This document shows, in pieces, positions 35,968 to 44,950 of a stretch of DNA of 64,000 nt (position 1 is the first letter of the stretch; each line of letters begins with the position of its first letter). The notes under the pieces were generated by a model. That model was not told the DNA's origin. It searched no databases and saw only the letters and a program-made list of their open reading frames with translations. This DNA comes from Olivibacter jilunii. GTDB lineage: Bacteria > Bacteroidota > Bacteroidia > Sphingobacteriales > Sphingobacteriaceae. The translations under genes were made by a program, and so were the position numbers. The stretch lies in the NCBI RefSeq assembly GCF_900607235.1, contig NZ_LR027848.1, positions 186,001 through 250,000 on the forward strand, read 5' to 3'.

Positions 35968-37632
35968 ATGAAAAGAACGATAACGTATATAGTCATAACG
36001 GCTTTCGGCCTTATCGCCAGCTGTAAGCGTGACTTTTTGGAAAGAGACCCTTACGGCGTACTGGACGAAACAGATTATTTTAAGACCGACGGTGCCGGCT
36101 TAAAGTTGGTGACGGGCTGTTACCAACCAATGCAAGACGGATGGGGTTACACCGTTAACAAAGTAGCGATTGGCGATGAAAGTGTCGATAATGCCGATGC
36201 GGGAGGTTCCGATCCCGGCGATCGGCCGCAAACAACGGAAGTAGGGCGCGGTCGACCTCTTTCTTCCAATCCCCTATTATTTGAAACGTGGAGTAATCGA
36301 TATCGTGGTATTGGCAGATGTAATATCGCCCTTGATGCGCTGAAACGAGAAAGAAGTAACTTAGTGGAAAACGGAGCACCCCTTCCAAGTGAAGCACTTG
36401 CCCGTTATTTTGCCGAAATAAAGTTTTTGCGCGCTTGGTATTATTTCGATTTAATTACTGTATTCAAGGAAGTTCCCCTCTTAGTTGCTGTTGAAGACCC
36501 TTCTACACGAAAGGGGAAGGCCAGCATCGAAGAGCTCCGCAACCAGTTGTACATCGATTTAGACGAGGCTATTGCCGAGCCCAATTTTCCACGATCGTCC
36601 GAATTACCCGACAATGAAACCGGACGAGCCACCAAAGATGCAGCTTATACGCTTAAGGCACGAGCTGCACTTTTTTTTGCCGGATTAATGGAACAGGGCA
36701 AAATGGAGGGAGATGCATTAGGTGAATATCTCATCGCAAAAGAAATGGCGGGAGAGGTCGTTAACAACGGACAGCTCCAATTGCTACCCGATTTTCAGGA
36801 CTTATTTAGAGGTGATTATCAAGTCGGCCCCTTCTCAAAGGAATGCATTTTCGGTGTGCTGCGAAAATTCGATCCAGCTTTTGGCTTAGCGGGCGACCCC
36901 TTTGCTATTATGAATGTAGGCAGAAATAATGTAGGCGGCTGGGGAGGAAATACCCCAACGCGCGATCTGGCAGCGGCATATGATCCGGCTGATCCACGCA
37001 AAATGTTTACCATTATCAGTCATAACGACATTTTCAAAACTTCCAGCGGAGGAGAGGAAATACACAACTATCGCGGTTATTTTAACGACTATAATTTGCA
37101 ACAGAGTCGTAAAGCCTTTGTACCACAAGCCTATCGGCAACAAAACGACTTGCAACGTAGCAATTGGCAGCCGTATTGGATCCGCTATTCCGAGGTATTG
37201 CTTATCTATGCAGAAGCCATTATACGAACAGGTGGCAATCACGCAGAAGCATTGAACTACCTGAACGAAGTACGTCACCGTGCCTACGTAACGACCTCCA
37301 AAGTTGATGAACCCGCTATTTATCGCTTGTTTGCAACCGGTCTCAAAGCCATCGATGAGGCTACTTTTGCAAGCCGTTACGCCATAAAGACCTCTGATGA
37401 TATCTTGCAAGCCATAAAGAAGGAGCGTCGATTCGAATTAGCCCTCGAGGGATTCCGACTATACGATCTAATACGTTGGGGTGAATACGCGAACACTATG
37501 AAAGCCTTCCACCAAAAATACGGCTTTGCCGATAAAGGACGTGATGCCAGTGAAAACAGCTGGCCTTTCCCTATACCTCAAATTGAAATTGATCGCTCCA
37601 ATGGAGTATTAGTACAAAACAGCAATTACTAA
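35968..37632 (+). CDS. SusD/RagB surface lipoprotein
   Basis: The 554-aa lipoprotein (LIASC, Cys19) has the SusD N-terminal region (DFLERDPYGVLDETDYFKTD, FLRAWYYFDLITVFKEVPL) and the C-terminal RagB/SusD part (IRYSEVLLIYAEAIIRTGG, EALNYLNEVRHRA, ERRFELALEGFRLYDLIRWGE). It caps the SusC channel and binds ligand at the cell surface. The downstream Gfo/Idh/MocA gene starts 1 bp after its stop, so the enzymes are in the same transcript. Confidence 0.95.
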   Translation: MKRTITYIVITAFGLIASCKRDFLERDPYGVLDETDYFKTDGAGLKLVTGCYQPMQDGWGYTVNKVAIGDESVDNADAGGSDPGDRPQTTEVGRGRPLSSNPLLFETWSNRYRGIGRCNIALDALKRERSNLVENGAPLPSEALARYFAEIKFLRAWYYFDLITVFKEVPLLVAVEDPSTRKGKASIEELRNQLYIDLDEAIAEPNFPRSSELPDNETGRATKDAAYTLKARAALFFAGLMEQGKMEGDALGEYLIAKEMAGEVVNNGQLQLLPDFQDLFRGDYQVGPFSKECIFGVLRKFDPAFGLAGDPFAIMNVGRNNVGGWGGNTPTRDLAAAYDPADPRKMFTIISHNDIFKTSSGGEEIHNYRGYFNDYNLQQSRKAFVPQAYRQQNDLQRSNWQPYWIRYSEVLLIYAEAIIRTGGNHAEALNYLNEVRHRAYVTTSKVDEPAIYRLFATGLKAIDEATFASRYAIKTSDDILQAIKKERRFELALEGFRLYDLIRWGEYANTMKAFHQKYGFADKGRDASENSWPFPIPQIEIDRSNGVLVQNSNY

Positions 37633-37633
37633 C

Positions 37634-39136
37634 ATGGATTTAACACGAAGAAAATTTATAAAAGAAAGCACCGCCTTGGCGGGATTCACCATTGTTTCCA
37701 GTCATGTCTTGGGTAAAACTTTGGGATACGTGGCGCCTAGCGACAAGCTGAATATAGCCGGCATAGGTGTTGGCGGCATGGGTCGCCGCAATTTAGCTAA
37801 CATGAACACTGAAAATATTGTCGCCCTTTGCGACGTAGACTGGAAATATGCACAAAAGACTTTTCAGGATTACCCGAAGGCAAAACAATATAAAGATTGG
37901 CGGAAACTATTTGATGAAATGGGAAATTCTATTGATGCCGTTATGGTAGCAACTCCCGACCACAATCATGCCGTCATTACTGCCCATGCTATTACTTTGG
38001 GAAAACACTGTTACACGCAAAAGCCGCTTAGCCATTCTGTATATGAATCGCGTCTCTTAACCAATCTAGCCTCTAAGTATAGAGTAGCCACACAGATGGG
38101 TAACCAAGGCAACTCTTTTGACTGGTGCCGACAGGTTGCCGAATGGATTCAATCCGATATTATCGGAGAAGTGGAAGAAGTACACTGTTGGACCAATCGC
38201 CCGATTTGGCCACAAGGATTGATGCAACCCGGCGATGCCATGCCTGTGCCAGATACCCTTTCCTGGGATCTTTTCTTAGGCCCCGCCAGCAAACGTCCGT
38301 ACCACAGTGTTTATACGCCCTGGAACTGGAGAGGTTGGTGGGATTTCGGTACCGGCGCATTAGGCGATATGGCCTGCCATATTATGGATCCCATTTATTG
38401 GGCTTTAGATTTAAAGTACCCCATTAAAGTTAATGGCAGTTCAACGCTCAGTAATTTGTATTCACCACCTCATGCACAAATGGTGCAGTATACTTTTCCG
38501 GAGCGACCGAAAAAAAGAAAAGTAAAAATGCCGGAAGTAAAGGTTCATTGGTATGACGGGGGATTGATGCCCGAAAGACCGGTGGAACTCAGTCCCGGCA
38601 TGATGTTAGGCGACGAGAATGGTGGTATTCTCTTCATTGGTAAAAAAGGAAAAATCATGACCGGATGTTATGGCATGAACCCAACCCTTTTACCAGTGAG
38701 CGAAATGGAACATTTTGAGCAGCCGACGCCTTGGATTCCGCGGATTAAAGGTGGAAATGGAGATATTTGGAGTACCAATGCCCACGAGCAGGAATGGATT
38801 CGCGCAGCCAAGGAATCTCCGGAAAATCGCACGGAGGCCAGTTCGCATTTTGGATTCTCCGGACCATTTAATGAGATGGTGGTGATGGGTGTATTAGCTG
38901 TTCGACTACAGGGCCTACACCGCGACCTGCTGTGGGATGGTGAAAATATGACCTTTACCAATATTGGAGATCAGGATAAAATCAACATCGTTTCGGTGGA
39001 CGAGTTTAAAGTAGTTGATGGTGATCCCCGATTTGATCGTCGTTTTACGGAGTTCGGAGCTAAATCCATTGCAAACGAATGGATAAAGCATACTTACCAT
39101 AACGGATTCCAATTGCCCGAAATGCCGATCGACTAA
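37634..39136 (+). CDS. Exported Gfo/Idh/MocA family oxidoreductase
   Basis: The 500-aa NAD(P)-dependent oxidoreductase starts with a Tat-type signal (LTRRKFIKESTALAGFTIV). The Rossmann motif is GIGVGGMG (43-50), and the TQKPL segment has the family's conserved Lys130. The protein is longer than standard members (about 350 aa), like other Tat-exported Bacteroidota forms. Family members oxidise or reduce sugar hydroxyls, including C3 of glycosides; in GH109 the same fold cleaves via a 3-keto intermediate. Export of a nucleotide-dependent enzyme suggests a tightly bound cofactor. Confidence 0.92.
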   Translation: MDLTRRKFIKESTALAGFTIVSSHVLGKTLGYVAPSDKLNIAGIGVGGMGRRNLANMNTENIVALCDVDWKYAQKTFQDYPKAKQYKDWRKLFDEMGNSIDAVMVATPDHNHAVITAHAITLGKHCYTQKPLSHSVYESRLLTNLASKYRVATQMGNQGNSFDWCRQVAEWIQSDIIGEVEEVHCWTNRPIWPQGLMQPGDAMPVPDTLSWDLFLGPASKRPYHSVYTPWNWRGWWDFGTGALGDMACHIMDPIYWALDLKYPIKVNGSSTLSNLYSPPHAQMVQYTFPERPKKRKVKMPEVKVHWYDGGLMPERPVELSPGMMLGDENGGILFIGKKGKIMTGCYGMNPTLLPVSEMEHFEQPTPWIPRIKGGNGDIWSTNAHEQEWIRAAKESPENRTEASSHFGFSGPFNEMVVMGVLAVRLQGLHRDLLWDGENMTFTNIGDQDKINIVSVDEFKVVDGDPRFDRRFTEFGAKSIANEWIKHTYHNGFQLPEMPID

Positions 39137-39217
39137 TATGGTTTAATAAGTAATCGCCGGTGTCGTTGATCTGTTATGCGATCGACGGTACCGGTCTTAA
39201 ATATAAGAGAATTCATC

Positions 39218-40087
39218 ATGAAAAGATTAGAAAGGAACCTGATAACCGTATTTTTTACCGCCTGCTTAATTCTATACAATTTTCATTACGCGGCAGCACA
39301 ATCCCCAGAGGTAAAGACCGATTGGAAACTTGCCGTCCAGTCGTATACCTTCCATAAGTTTACACTGATGGAAACCTTAGATAAAGTACAAACTTTGGGA
39401 CTGCACTACCTTGAAGTTTACCCGGGGCATCCCTTGGGCGCAGGGTTTGGCGAATTAAACTTTTCGCCGAGTTTATCAAAAGAAAATCAAGAGAAATTAA
39501 ATCAAGAGGCTGCAAAACGAGGTATAAGGATCATTGCCATGGGAGTGGTTGTAACGGAAGCTGCCGAATGGGAAGCTTATTTTTCCTTTGCCGCAGCCAT
39601 GCATATGGAGTACATTAGTGCCGAACCGGCCTTGGCCGATTGGGACTTGGTCGAAAAGCTTGTCAAAAAGTATAATATAAAACTGGCTGTCCATAACCAT
39701 CCCAAGCCTTCATTGTATTGGAGTCCTAACGATTTATTGAAGGTGATCGGTCACCGCGATGCGAGGATCGGCTCTTGCGCAGATGTGGGCCATTGGAGAC
39801 GAGAAGGGCTGAATCCGCTGGAATGCCTTAGGAAGTTAAAGGGGCGTATACATGCACTCCATTTCAAAGACATCACCTCTGGTAAGCGTTCAGCGCACGA
39901 GGAAATGCCCGATACAATCTGGGGTACCGGCATACTCGATGTAAAAGCTATGTTAGCTGAACTAAAACAACAAAATTTCAAAGGAACCTTGGCCATCGAA
40001 TATGAAAACAATTGGGAAAATTCGGTACCTGATATACAAAAAAATTTAACTTATTATTCCCAGGCTTTAAAGGAAATTAATCCATAA
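39218..40087 (+). CDS. Secreted xylose-isomerase-like TIM barrel (AP_endonuc_2)
   Basis: I chose the ATG at 39218 over the upstream frame start at 39176 because it gives a clean signal peptide (NLITVFFTACLILYNFHYAAA). The mature protein is a sugar isomerase/epimerase-type TIM barrel: SYTFHKFTLMETLDKVQTLG, LEVYPGH, AVHNHPKP, DVGHWRREG, ALHFKD and LAIEYENNW carry the metal-ligand Glu/His/Asp positions of the fold. This family includes 3-keto-sugar isomerases/epimerases and C-glycoside-cleaving beta-eliminases. Here it follows the Gfo/Idh/MocA gene and precedes a GMC oxidoreductase. Confidence 0.88.
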   Translation: MKRLERNLITVFFTACLILYNFHYAAAQSPEVKTDWKLAVQSYTFHKFTLMETLDKVQTLGLHYLEVYPGHPLGAGFGELNFSPSLSKENQEKLNQEAAKRGIRIIAMGVVVTEAAEWEAYFSFAAAMHMEYISAEPALADWDLVEKLVKKYNIKLAVHNHPKPSLYWSPNDLLKVIGHRDARIGSCADVGHWRREGLNPLECLRKLKGRIHALHFKDITSGKRSAHEEMPDTIWGTGILDVKAMLAELKQQNFKGTLAIEYENNWENSVPDIQKNLTYYSQALKEINP

Positions 40088-40157
40088 AGGCACAAGCTAA
40101 GCATCTGTAACAGGAAATAACTAAATTGCTGCAGGTATCATTATAAACAAAAAGAGC

Positions 40158-41870
40158 ATGAATATATCGGGGAAGGCGAAAGCGCAGCACACGTATGATG
40201 TCATTGTAATCGGTTCGGGCATCAGCGGTGGTTGGGCGGCCAAAGAATTTTGTGAGAAAGGGTATAAAACGTTGGTATTAGAACGGGGTCGAATGGTCAA
40301 ACACCTGGAAGATTATCCTACGGCGATGCAGGATCCTTGGCAATTCACACATCGAGGAGAGCTACCGGAAGCGGTGACGACTAACAATCCCATTGTGTCC
40401 CGTTGCTATGCTTTTGACGAAACAACACAACACTTTTTTGTAAAAGATCAGGAACACCCATATGTGCAGGAGAAGCCGTTCGACTGGATAAGGGGCTATC
40501 AAGTTGGCGGCAAGTCCCTACTTTGGGCACGACAAACGCAGCGTTGGAGTGATTATGAATTTGAAGCCCCGGCACGGGACGGTTTTGCGATAGACTGGCC
40601 CATTCGCTATAAAGACCTGGCACCATGGTACAGTTATGTAGAAAAGTTTGTTGGAATCAGCGGGACCAAAGATCAGATTCCGAACCTTCCCGATAGCGAA
40701 GTGCTTCCTGCTTTCGAGATGAATGCTCTAGAGAAGCACCTTAAAGAACGAATAAAAGCCTCTTATCCCAATCGCCATGTCATCATTGGTCGTTGTGCCC
40801 ACCTCACGGCACCACAAAAAATTCATGTAGCCCAAGGAAGAGGCCAATGTATGGCTCGGCACCTCTGCCATCGGGGATGCCCATTCGGTGCTTACTTTAG
40901 CAGTAATTCATCCACACTACCCTGGGCCGATGCTACAGGTAATCTGACCTTATTGACCAATCAAGTGGTGGAATCTATTCTGTACGATGAACAAAAGGGC
41001 AAAGCAATCGGTGTGCGTACTGTGGATAGCAAAACAAAACTTGTAAAGGAGTTTTATGCACGCATTATTTTTGTTAACGCATCCGCTCTTAACACCAATC
41101 TTATCCTATTAAATTCGAAGTCAGCCCGCTTCCCCCAAGGGTTGGGCAATGACAACGGCTTACTTGGCCATTACATTGCCTTTCATAATTATCGTGGCAA
41201 TATATTGGCCAGCTTTGATGGGCTTCGCGATCAATATTATTACGGACGACGCCCCACCAGCATTTTTATGCCTTCCTTTCGCAATGTATTCCGGCAGGAG
41301 ACCGACTTTCTACGAGGTTATATGATCGCCTTCAGCGCTAGTAGAGCAGGATGGAGCCAACAGCTGGAAGGAATTGGAAGTGATTATAAAGATCAACTCA
41401 CAGAGGCCGGTCCGTGGCAGGTTTTCATGATGATGCAAGGAGAAACCATCCCTCGATATGAAAATCATGTCCGCCTAAGTAACCATGAAAAAGATCCGTG
41501 GGGCATTCCGCAATTGATTACATCCGTTGACTATACGGATAATGACGTAAAACTTATGCACGATTTTCTGGAACAGGGCTCTGCTATGCTCGAGCAATCC
41601 GGTTGTAAGGTCGCAGCAAGGATTGACCGTAAAGATGCACCGGGCTTGGATATACATGAAATGGGCGGGGCACGCATGGGAAAGGACCCCAAAACATCGT
41701 TGTTGAATAAGTGGAATCAACTTCATCAATGTAAAAATGTATTTGTTACCGATGGTGCCTGTATGACCTCAACCGGTAATCAAAATCCATCCCTGACCTA
41801 TATGGCACTTACAGCAAGAGCAGTAGATTATGCCGCTACGGCACTTCAAAAGAACGATGGAACCGTTTGA
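40158..41870 (+). CDS. GMC-family FAD oxidoreductase (glycoside 3-dehydrogenase-like)
   Basis: The 570-aa flavoprotein has FAD-binding GSGISGG near residue 19, the GYQVGGKSLLWARQTQRW segment, and an active-site pair at His500 (HEMGGARMG) and Asn543 (GNQNPSLTYMALTARA). Cys231, Cys237 and Cys241 recall the iron-sulfur-binding cysteines of bacterial FAD glucose dehydrogenases. It most resembles glucoside 3-dehydrogenase catalytic subunits. No signal peptide is visible, and no Tat-carrying small subunit is encoded nearby, although neighbouring enzymes are exported. Substrate is inferred, not shown. Confidence 0.9.
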   Translation: MNISGKAKAQHTYDVIVIGSGISGGWAAKEFCEKGYKTLVLERGRMVKHLEDYPTAMQDPWQFTHRGELPEAVTTNNPIVSRCYAFDETTQHFFVKDQEHPYVQEKPFDWIRGYQVGGKSLLWARQTQRWSDYEFEAPARDGFAIDWPIRYKDLAPWYSYVEKFVGISGTKDQIPNLPDSEVLPAFEMNALEKHLKERIKASYPNRHVIIGRCAHLTAPQKIHVAQGRGQCMARHLCHRGCPFGAYFSSNSSTLPWADATGNLTLLTNQVVESILYDEQKGKAIGVRTVDSKTKLVKEFYARIIFVNASALNTNLILLNSKSARFPQGLGNDNGLLGHYIAFHNYRGNILASFDGLRDQYYYGRRPTSIFMPSFRNVFRQETDFLRGYMIAFSASRAGWSQQLEGIGSDYKDQLTEAGPWQVFMMMQGETIPRYENHVRLSNHEKDPWGIPQLITSVDYTDNDVKLMHDFLEQGSAMLEQSGCKVAARIDRKDAPGLDIHEMGGARMGKDPKTSLLNKWNQLHQCKNVFVTDGACMTSTGNQNPSLTYMALTARAVDYAATALQKNDGTV

Positions 41871-41888
41871 CATCCATAAATTCCAAAT

Positions 41889-43598
41889 ATGAAAAGACGA
41901 GATTTTATAACAGGCATCACTATAGGCAGCACCTTTTTAGCCAATATCCCTTACCTATCAAATGCATCAGCTCATGCGCATGAAAAGCACAAACAGAAAG
42001 AGCTTAAGTCCGACATTGTCATCGTTGGCGGAGGCTTAGGCGGATGCGCGGCAGCTTTAGCCGCGCTGCGCCATGGATTGTGCGTTACACTGAGTGAAGA
42101 AACCGATTGGTTGGGAGGTCAGCTCAGTCAACAAGGCGTACCTCCCGACGAGCACCAATGGATTGAAACCCATGGTGCACCCGCCTCATACCGCGCTTTT
42201 CGTGATCGCATACGTACGTTTTATAAACGCAATTATCCATTAACGACCGAAGCAAAACAGCGCACCCATTTAAATCCCGGAGATGGTTCCGTTTCACGCC
42301 TATGCCATGAGCCTAGAGTGGCTGTTGCCGTCCTATTGGAGATGTTAATGCCTTATTTAAGCTCCGGTAAATTAACCTTACTCACGGATTATCGAGTTAT
42401 AAAAGCCGCTATTCATCAAGATCAGGTCACCGCAGTACTTGTGAAACATCGGCATGAGGATCATGAACTTACTTTAAATGGTCATTATTTTATCGATGCT
42501 ACCGAGCTCGGTGATCTGCTCCCATTAACCGGTACGGAATACGTTACAGGTACCGAATCCAAAAAGGAAACGAACGAGCTGCATGCCCCGGAAGTCGGCA
42601 AGCCTGAAAACCAACAGGCTTTTACTATGTGTTTGGCTATGGACTATCAACAAGGAGAAAACCACGTGATTGATAAGCCGGAACAATATGATTTTTGGCG
42701 TGATTTCATACCGAAGATGGTCCCCTCCTGGTCGGGTAAATTGTTGGATCTCTCCTATTCCAATCCGCGTACATTGCAGGCCACTACACTCGGCTTCAAT
42801 CCAACCGGTGAAGCGACCAATAAAGCGTTAAACCTTTGGAATTATCGAAAAATCATCAACAGACACAATTTTTTACCCGGGGCCTTTGGCGGTGACCTCA
42901 GTATAATGAATTGGCCACAGAACGATTATTTTTTGGGTAACTTGATCGATGTACCGCCCGCCGTATATGCAAAGCACCTGAAAGCAGCAAAGCAGTTAAG
43001 TTTATCCCTATTTTACTGGTTACAGACGGCCGCTCCAAGGTCCGATGGTGGTGAAGGGTGGCCCGGCCTTCGTTTACGGGGTGATGTATTAGGGACCGCT
43101 GACGGGTTAGCTAAGTACCCGTATATACGCGAATCGAGACGAATAAAAGCAACCTTTACCATTCTCGAAGAACATGTGGGAAAGGAAAACAGAGGTTTGG
43201 TTGCCGGACAATCCGCAGCTAGTAAAGCCGCTGATTTTTTTGACAGCGTGGGTATCGGGTACTATCATATCGATCTCCACCCGAGCAGTGGTGGCGATAA
43301 TTATATCGATTTTAGTTCGCTCCCCTTTCAAATTCCTTTAGGTGCATTCCTTCCCATACGCATGAAAAACCTGCTCGCCGCCAATAAAAATATTGGAACC
43401 ACTCATATTACAAACGGCTGTTATCGTTTGCATCCCGTGGAATGGAGTATCGGAGAAGCCGTTGGTTTGTTAAGTGCCTATGTTATTCGAAAGAAATTAA
43501 CACCCCATCAGGTTAGAAATGATCAGCAGCTATTGAACGATTTTCAGCGTTTCGTTCGAAAGGAAGGGATAGAGACCAATTGGCCGAACGCTATATGA
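41889..43598 (+). CDS. Exported FAD-dependent oxidoreductase (FAD_oxidored type)
   Basis: The 569-aa protein starts with a twin-arginine-like signal (MKRRDFITGITIGSTFLAN) and an FAD-binding GGGLGGCAAALAAL motif at about residue 47. DWLGGQLSQQGVP follows, which is typical of the FAD_oxidored (PF12831-like) family. The C-terminal NKNIGTTHITNGCYRLHPVEW segment completes the FAD site. The reaction is unknown; family members sit in many polysaccharide/glycoside loci of Bacteroidota. It ends the operon and is 18 bp after the GMC gene. Confidence 0.88.
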   Translation: MKRRDFITGITIGSTFLANIPYLSNASAHAHEKHKQKELKSDIVIVGGGLGGCAAALAALRHGLCVTLSEETDWLGGQLSQQGVPPDEHQWIETHGAPASYRAFRDRIRTFYKRNYPLTTEAKQRTHLNPGDGSVSRLCHEPRVAVAVLLEMLMPYLSSGKLTLLTDYRVIKAAIHQDQVTAVLVKHRHEDHELTLNGHYFIDATELGDLLPLTGTEYVTGTESKKETNELHAPEVGKPENQQAFTMCLAMDYQQGENHVIDKPEQYDFWRDFIPKMVPSWSGKLLDLSYSNPRTLQATTLGFNPTGEATNKALNLWNYRKIINRHNFLPGAFGGDLSIMNWPQNDYFLGNLIDVPPAVYAKHLKAAKQLSLSLFYWLQTAAPRSDGGEGWPGLRLRGDVLGTADGLAKYPYIRESRRIKATFTILEEHVGKENRGLVAGQSAASKAADFFDSVGIGYYHIDLHPSSGGDNYIDFSSLPFQIPLGAFLPIRMKNLLAANKNIGTTHITNGCYRLHPVEWSIGEAVGLLSAYVIRKKLTPHQVRNDQQLLNDFQRFVRKEGIETNWPNAI

Positions 43599-43623
43599 GA
43601 GCCCAAAGTCCAAGAACATTATT

Positions 43624-44397
43624 TTATTTAGTATCCATATACAGGGCCTCGACTTCTAGATCGCTAAGTCGTCTGTTATAAAACCTAAGGTCATCCATTT
43701 GTCCCTTGAAATATGTTAAATAATTTCCTGCGTGGCTGCCATAATTCCATTCTGCCCCTACCGTTTCCTGATTAACATCGTCTTTCTCGGCCAGACTCCA
43801 ATTGGGCAAATATAATGACGATAGCTCTTTTTCATTATCGACATAGACTTCAACCAGTTCTTCGGCATCGGACCAACGCACAACAATGTGATGCCAAGAA
43901 TTAGGACGGAGAACAGAATCTGTGTATAATGGCTCCGGCCACCCTTCGCCGGTGGGCACTCCCCATCTAAAAAGCGAAAGAAGCGATATTTTTCCTTCTT
44001 CAATTACAAGTCTATATCGGTATAAGGCAAGTGTATGAACACCGCCAACAAAAAGCGGTAATTGCTTATTTAAATGAACATCTGGACTCTGTAACCAAAA
44101 AGAAAGAGTACCGATTGAATCAGCTAAGCCAGCATCCAGATCCAAATAATTTCCATCTAGACAAAGTGCGGAATTAGGGTTTCCAAAACGGTCAGTTGTA
44201 TATTTTGCCCCATGTGTATCATAATTTAAGCCTGATATCGTTTCAATGCTATTTCCGGAAAATGGGAAGTTATATCGCAAGCCATTTCGCAAATCAACGT
44301 CTTCAACTGGATCTAACCTCGCCTCTTTATTACAGGAAAACAAAATGATTAAAGTTATTAAACTGACAAAATGGTGAAGGGTAAATCGTGTTTTCAT
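43624..44397 (-). CDS. LamG-domain lipoprotein
   Basis: The 257-aa lipoprotein (ILFSC, Cys22) has a concanavalin/LamG-type jelly roll at about 45-255. It includes LCLDGNYLDLDAGLADSIGTLSFWLQ, NSWHHIVVRWSDAEELVEVYVDNE and the ending GQMDDLRFYNRRLSDLEVEALY. Such domains bind glycans or protein surfaces. It is convergent with the oxidoreductase operon (25-bp gap) and has a -7 element of its own, so it could be a surface glycan-binding protein of the locus or unrelated. Confidence 0.85.
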   Translation of the reverse strand: MKTRFTLHHFVSLITLIILFSCNKEARLDPVEDVDLRNGLRYNFPFSGNSIETISGLNYDTHGAKYTTDRFGNPNSALCLDGNYLDLDAGLADSIGTLSFWLQSPDVHLNKQLPLFVGGVHTLALYRYRLVIEEGKISLLSLFRWGVPTGEGWPEPLYTDSVLRPNSWHHIVVRWSDAEELVEVYVDNEKELSSLYLPNWSLAEKDDVNQETVGAEWNYGSHAGNYLTYFKGQMDDLRFYNRRLSDLEVEALYMDTK

Positions 44398-44418
44398 AAG
44401 GTTTTTTTATTCCGAAAC

Positions 44419-44426
44419 CAAAATTA
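44419..44426 (-). promoter_or_regulatory. -7 element of the LamG lipoprotein gene
   Basis: The minus strand reads TAATTTTG, 22 bp before the ATG. Confidence 0.4.
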
Positions 44427-44912
44427 TCTAAAAGACAGAGATTAAAAATCTCAATTCCGGCATCTGTAAAAAAAATGTATATTTTAACTTTCCAATCTGC
44501 ACATTATTGCACTATAGCTTGATTTATTCTTTCCTCCATTCCTCACTCTCATCACAAAAAATAAAGCGGATATCTCACGACAACCGCTTTACACTAACTA
44601 AACTAAACAACTATATAAACAATCTATATAGATACTTTATGAACAAAAAAACCTAACGTTTATAACCTTAACTCGGAATAAAAGAATCCGGCTTCTACAA
44701 TGTGTTATGAAACCGGAAACTTTAACCAACCAAACCAAACATGAACCATGTTATTTTTCAAGCCTACAAACTTCTTTTATTTAGAACGATTATCGATAGT
44801 GCAAGTATAAAGTTTATTTAGAACAAGTACAAATAATAAAGTTATTTTCATGATATCCCCTTCATTATCAATATCATTCATTCTACTACATAGGTATGCG
44901 GTAAATTTATTT

Positions 44913-44920
44913 TATTTTTG
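44913..44920 (+). promoter_or_regulatory. -7 element of the gene at 44951
   Basis: TATTTTTG fits TAnnTTTG and ends 30 bp before the ATG at 44951. It overlaps the upstream alternative start at 44918, which argues against that start. Confidence 0.5.
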
Positions 44921-44950
44921 TATTACCTTACCGTTTCTATTCTAAACTTT

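Larger units (their letters stand above)
44398..44950. other. Intergenic region with hairpin and possible small RNA
   Basis: This contains a -7 element for the LamG gene (44419-44426), a hairpin AAAGCGG/CCGCTTT (about 44563-44592) with TTATTTTTT after it on the minus strand, several near-copies of AAACCTAAC/AACCAACCAAACC, and the promoter of the next plus gene. Only very short frames (24-26 codons) are open. The minus-strand terminator without an upstream minus-strand gene suggests an unannotated small transcript. Confidence 0.45.

Noticed and set aside
36886-37410. 174-codon minus-strand frame opposite susD
   Set aside because: Shadow of the SusD coding strand, without promoter or known domain.
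44918-44950. Earlier start for the exported protein at 44951
   Set aside because: A -7 promoter element overlaps this codon, and the signal peptide is cleaner from 44951.
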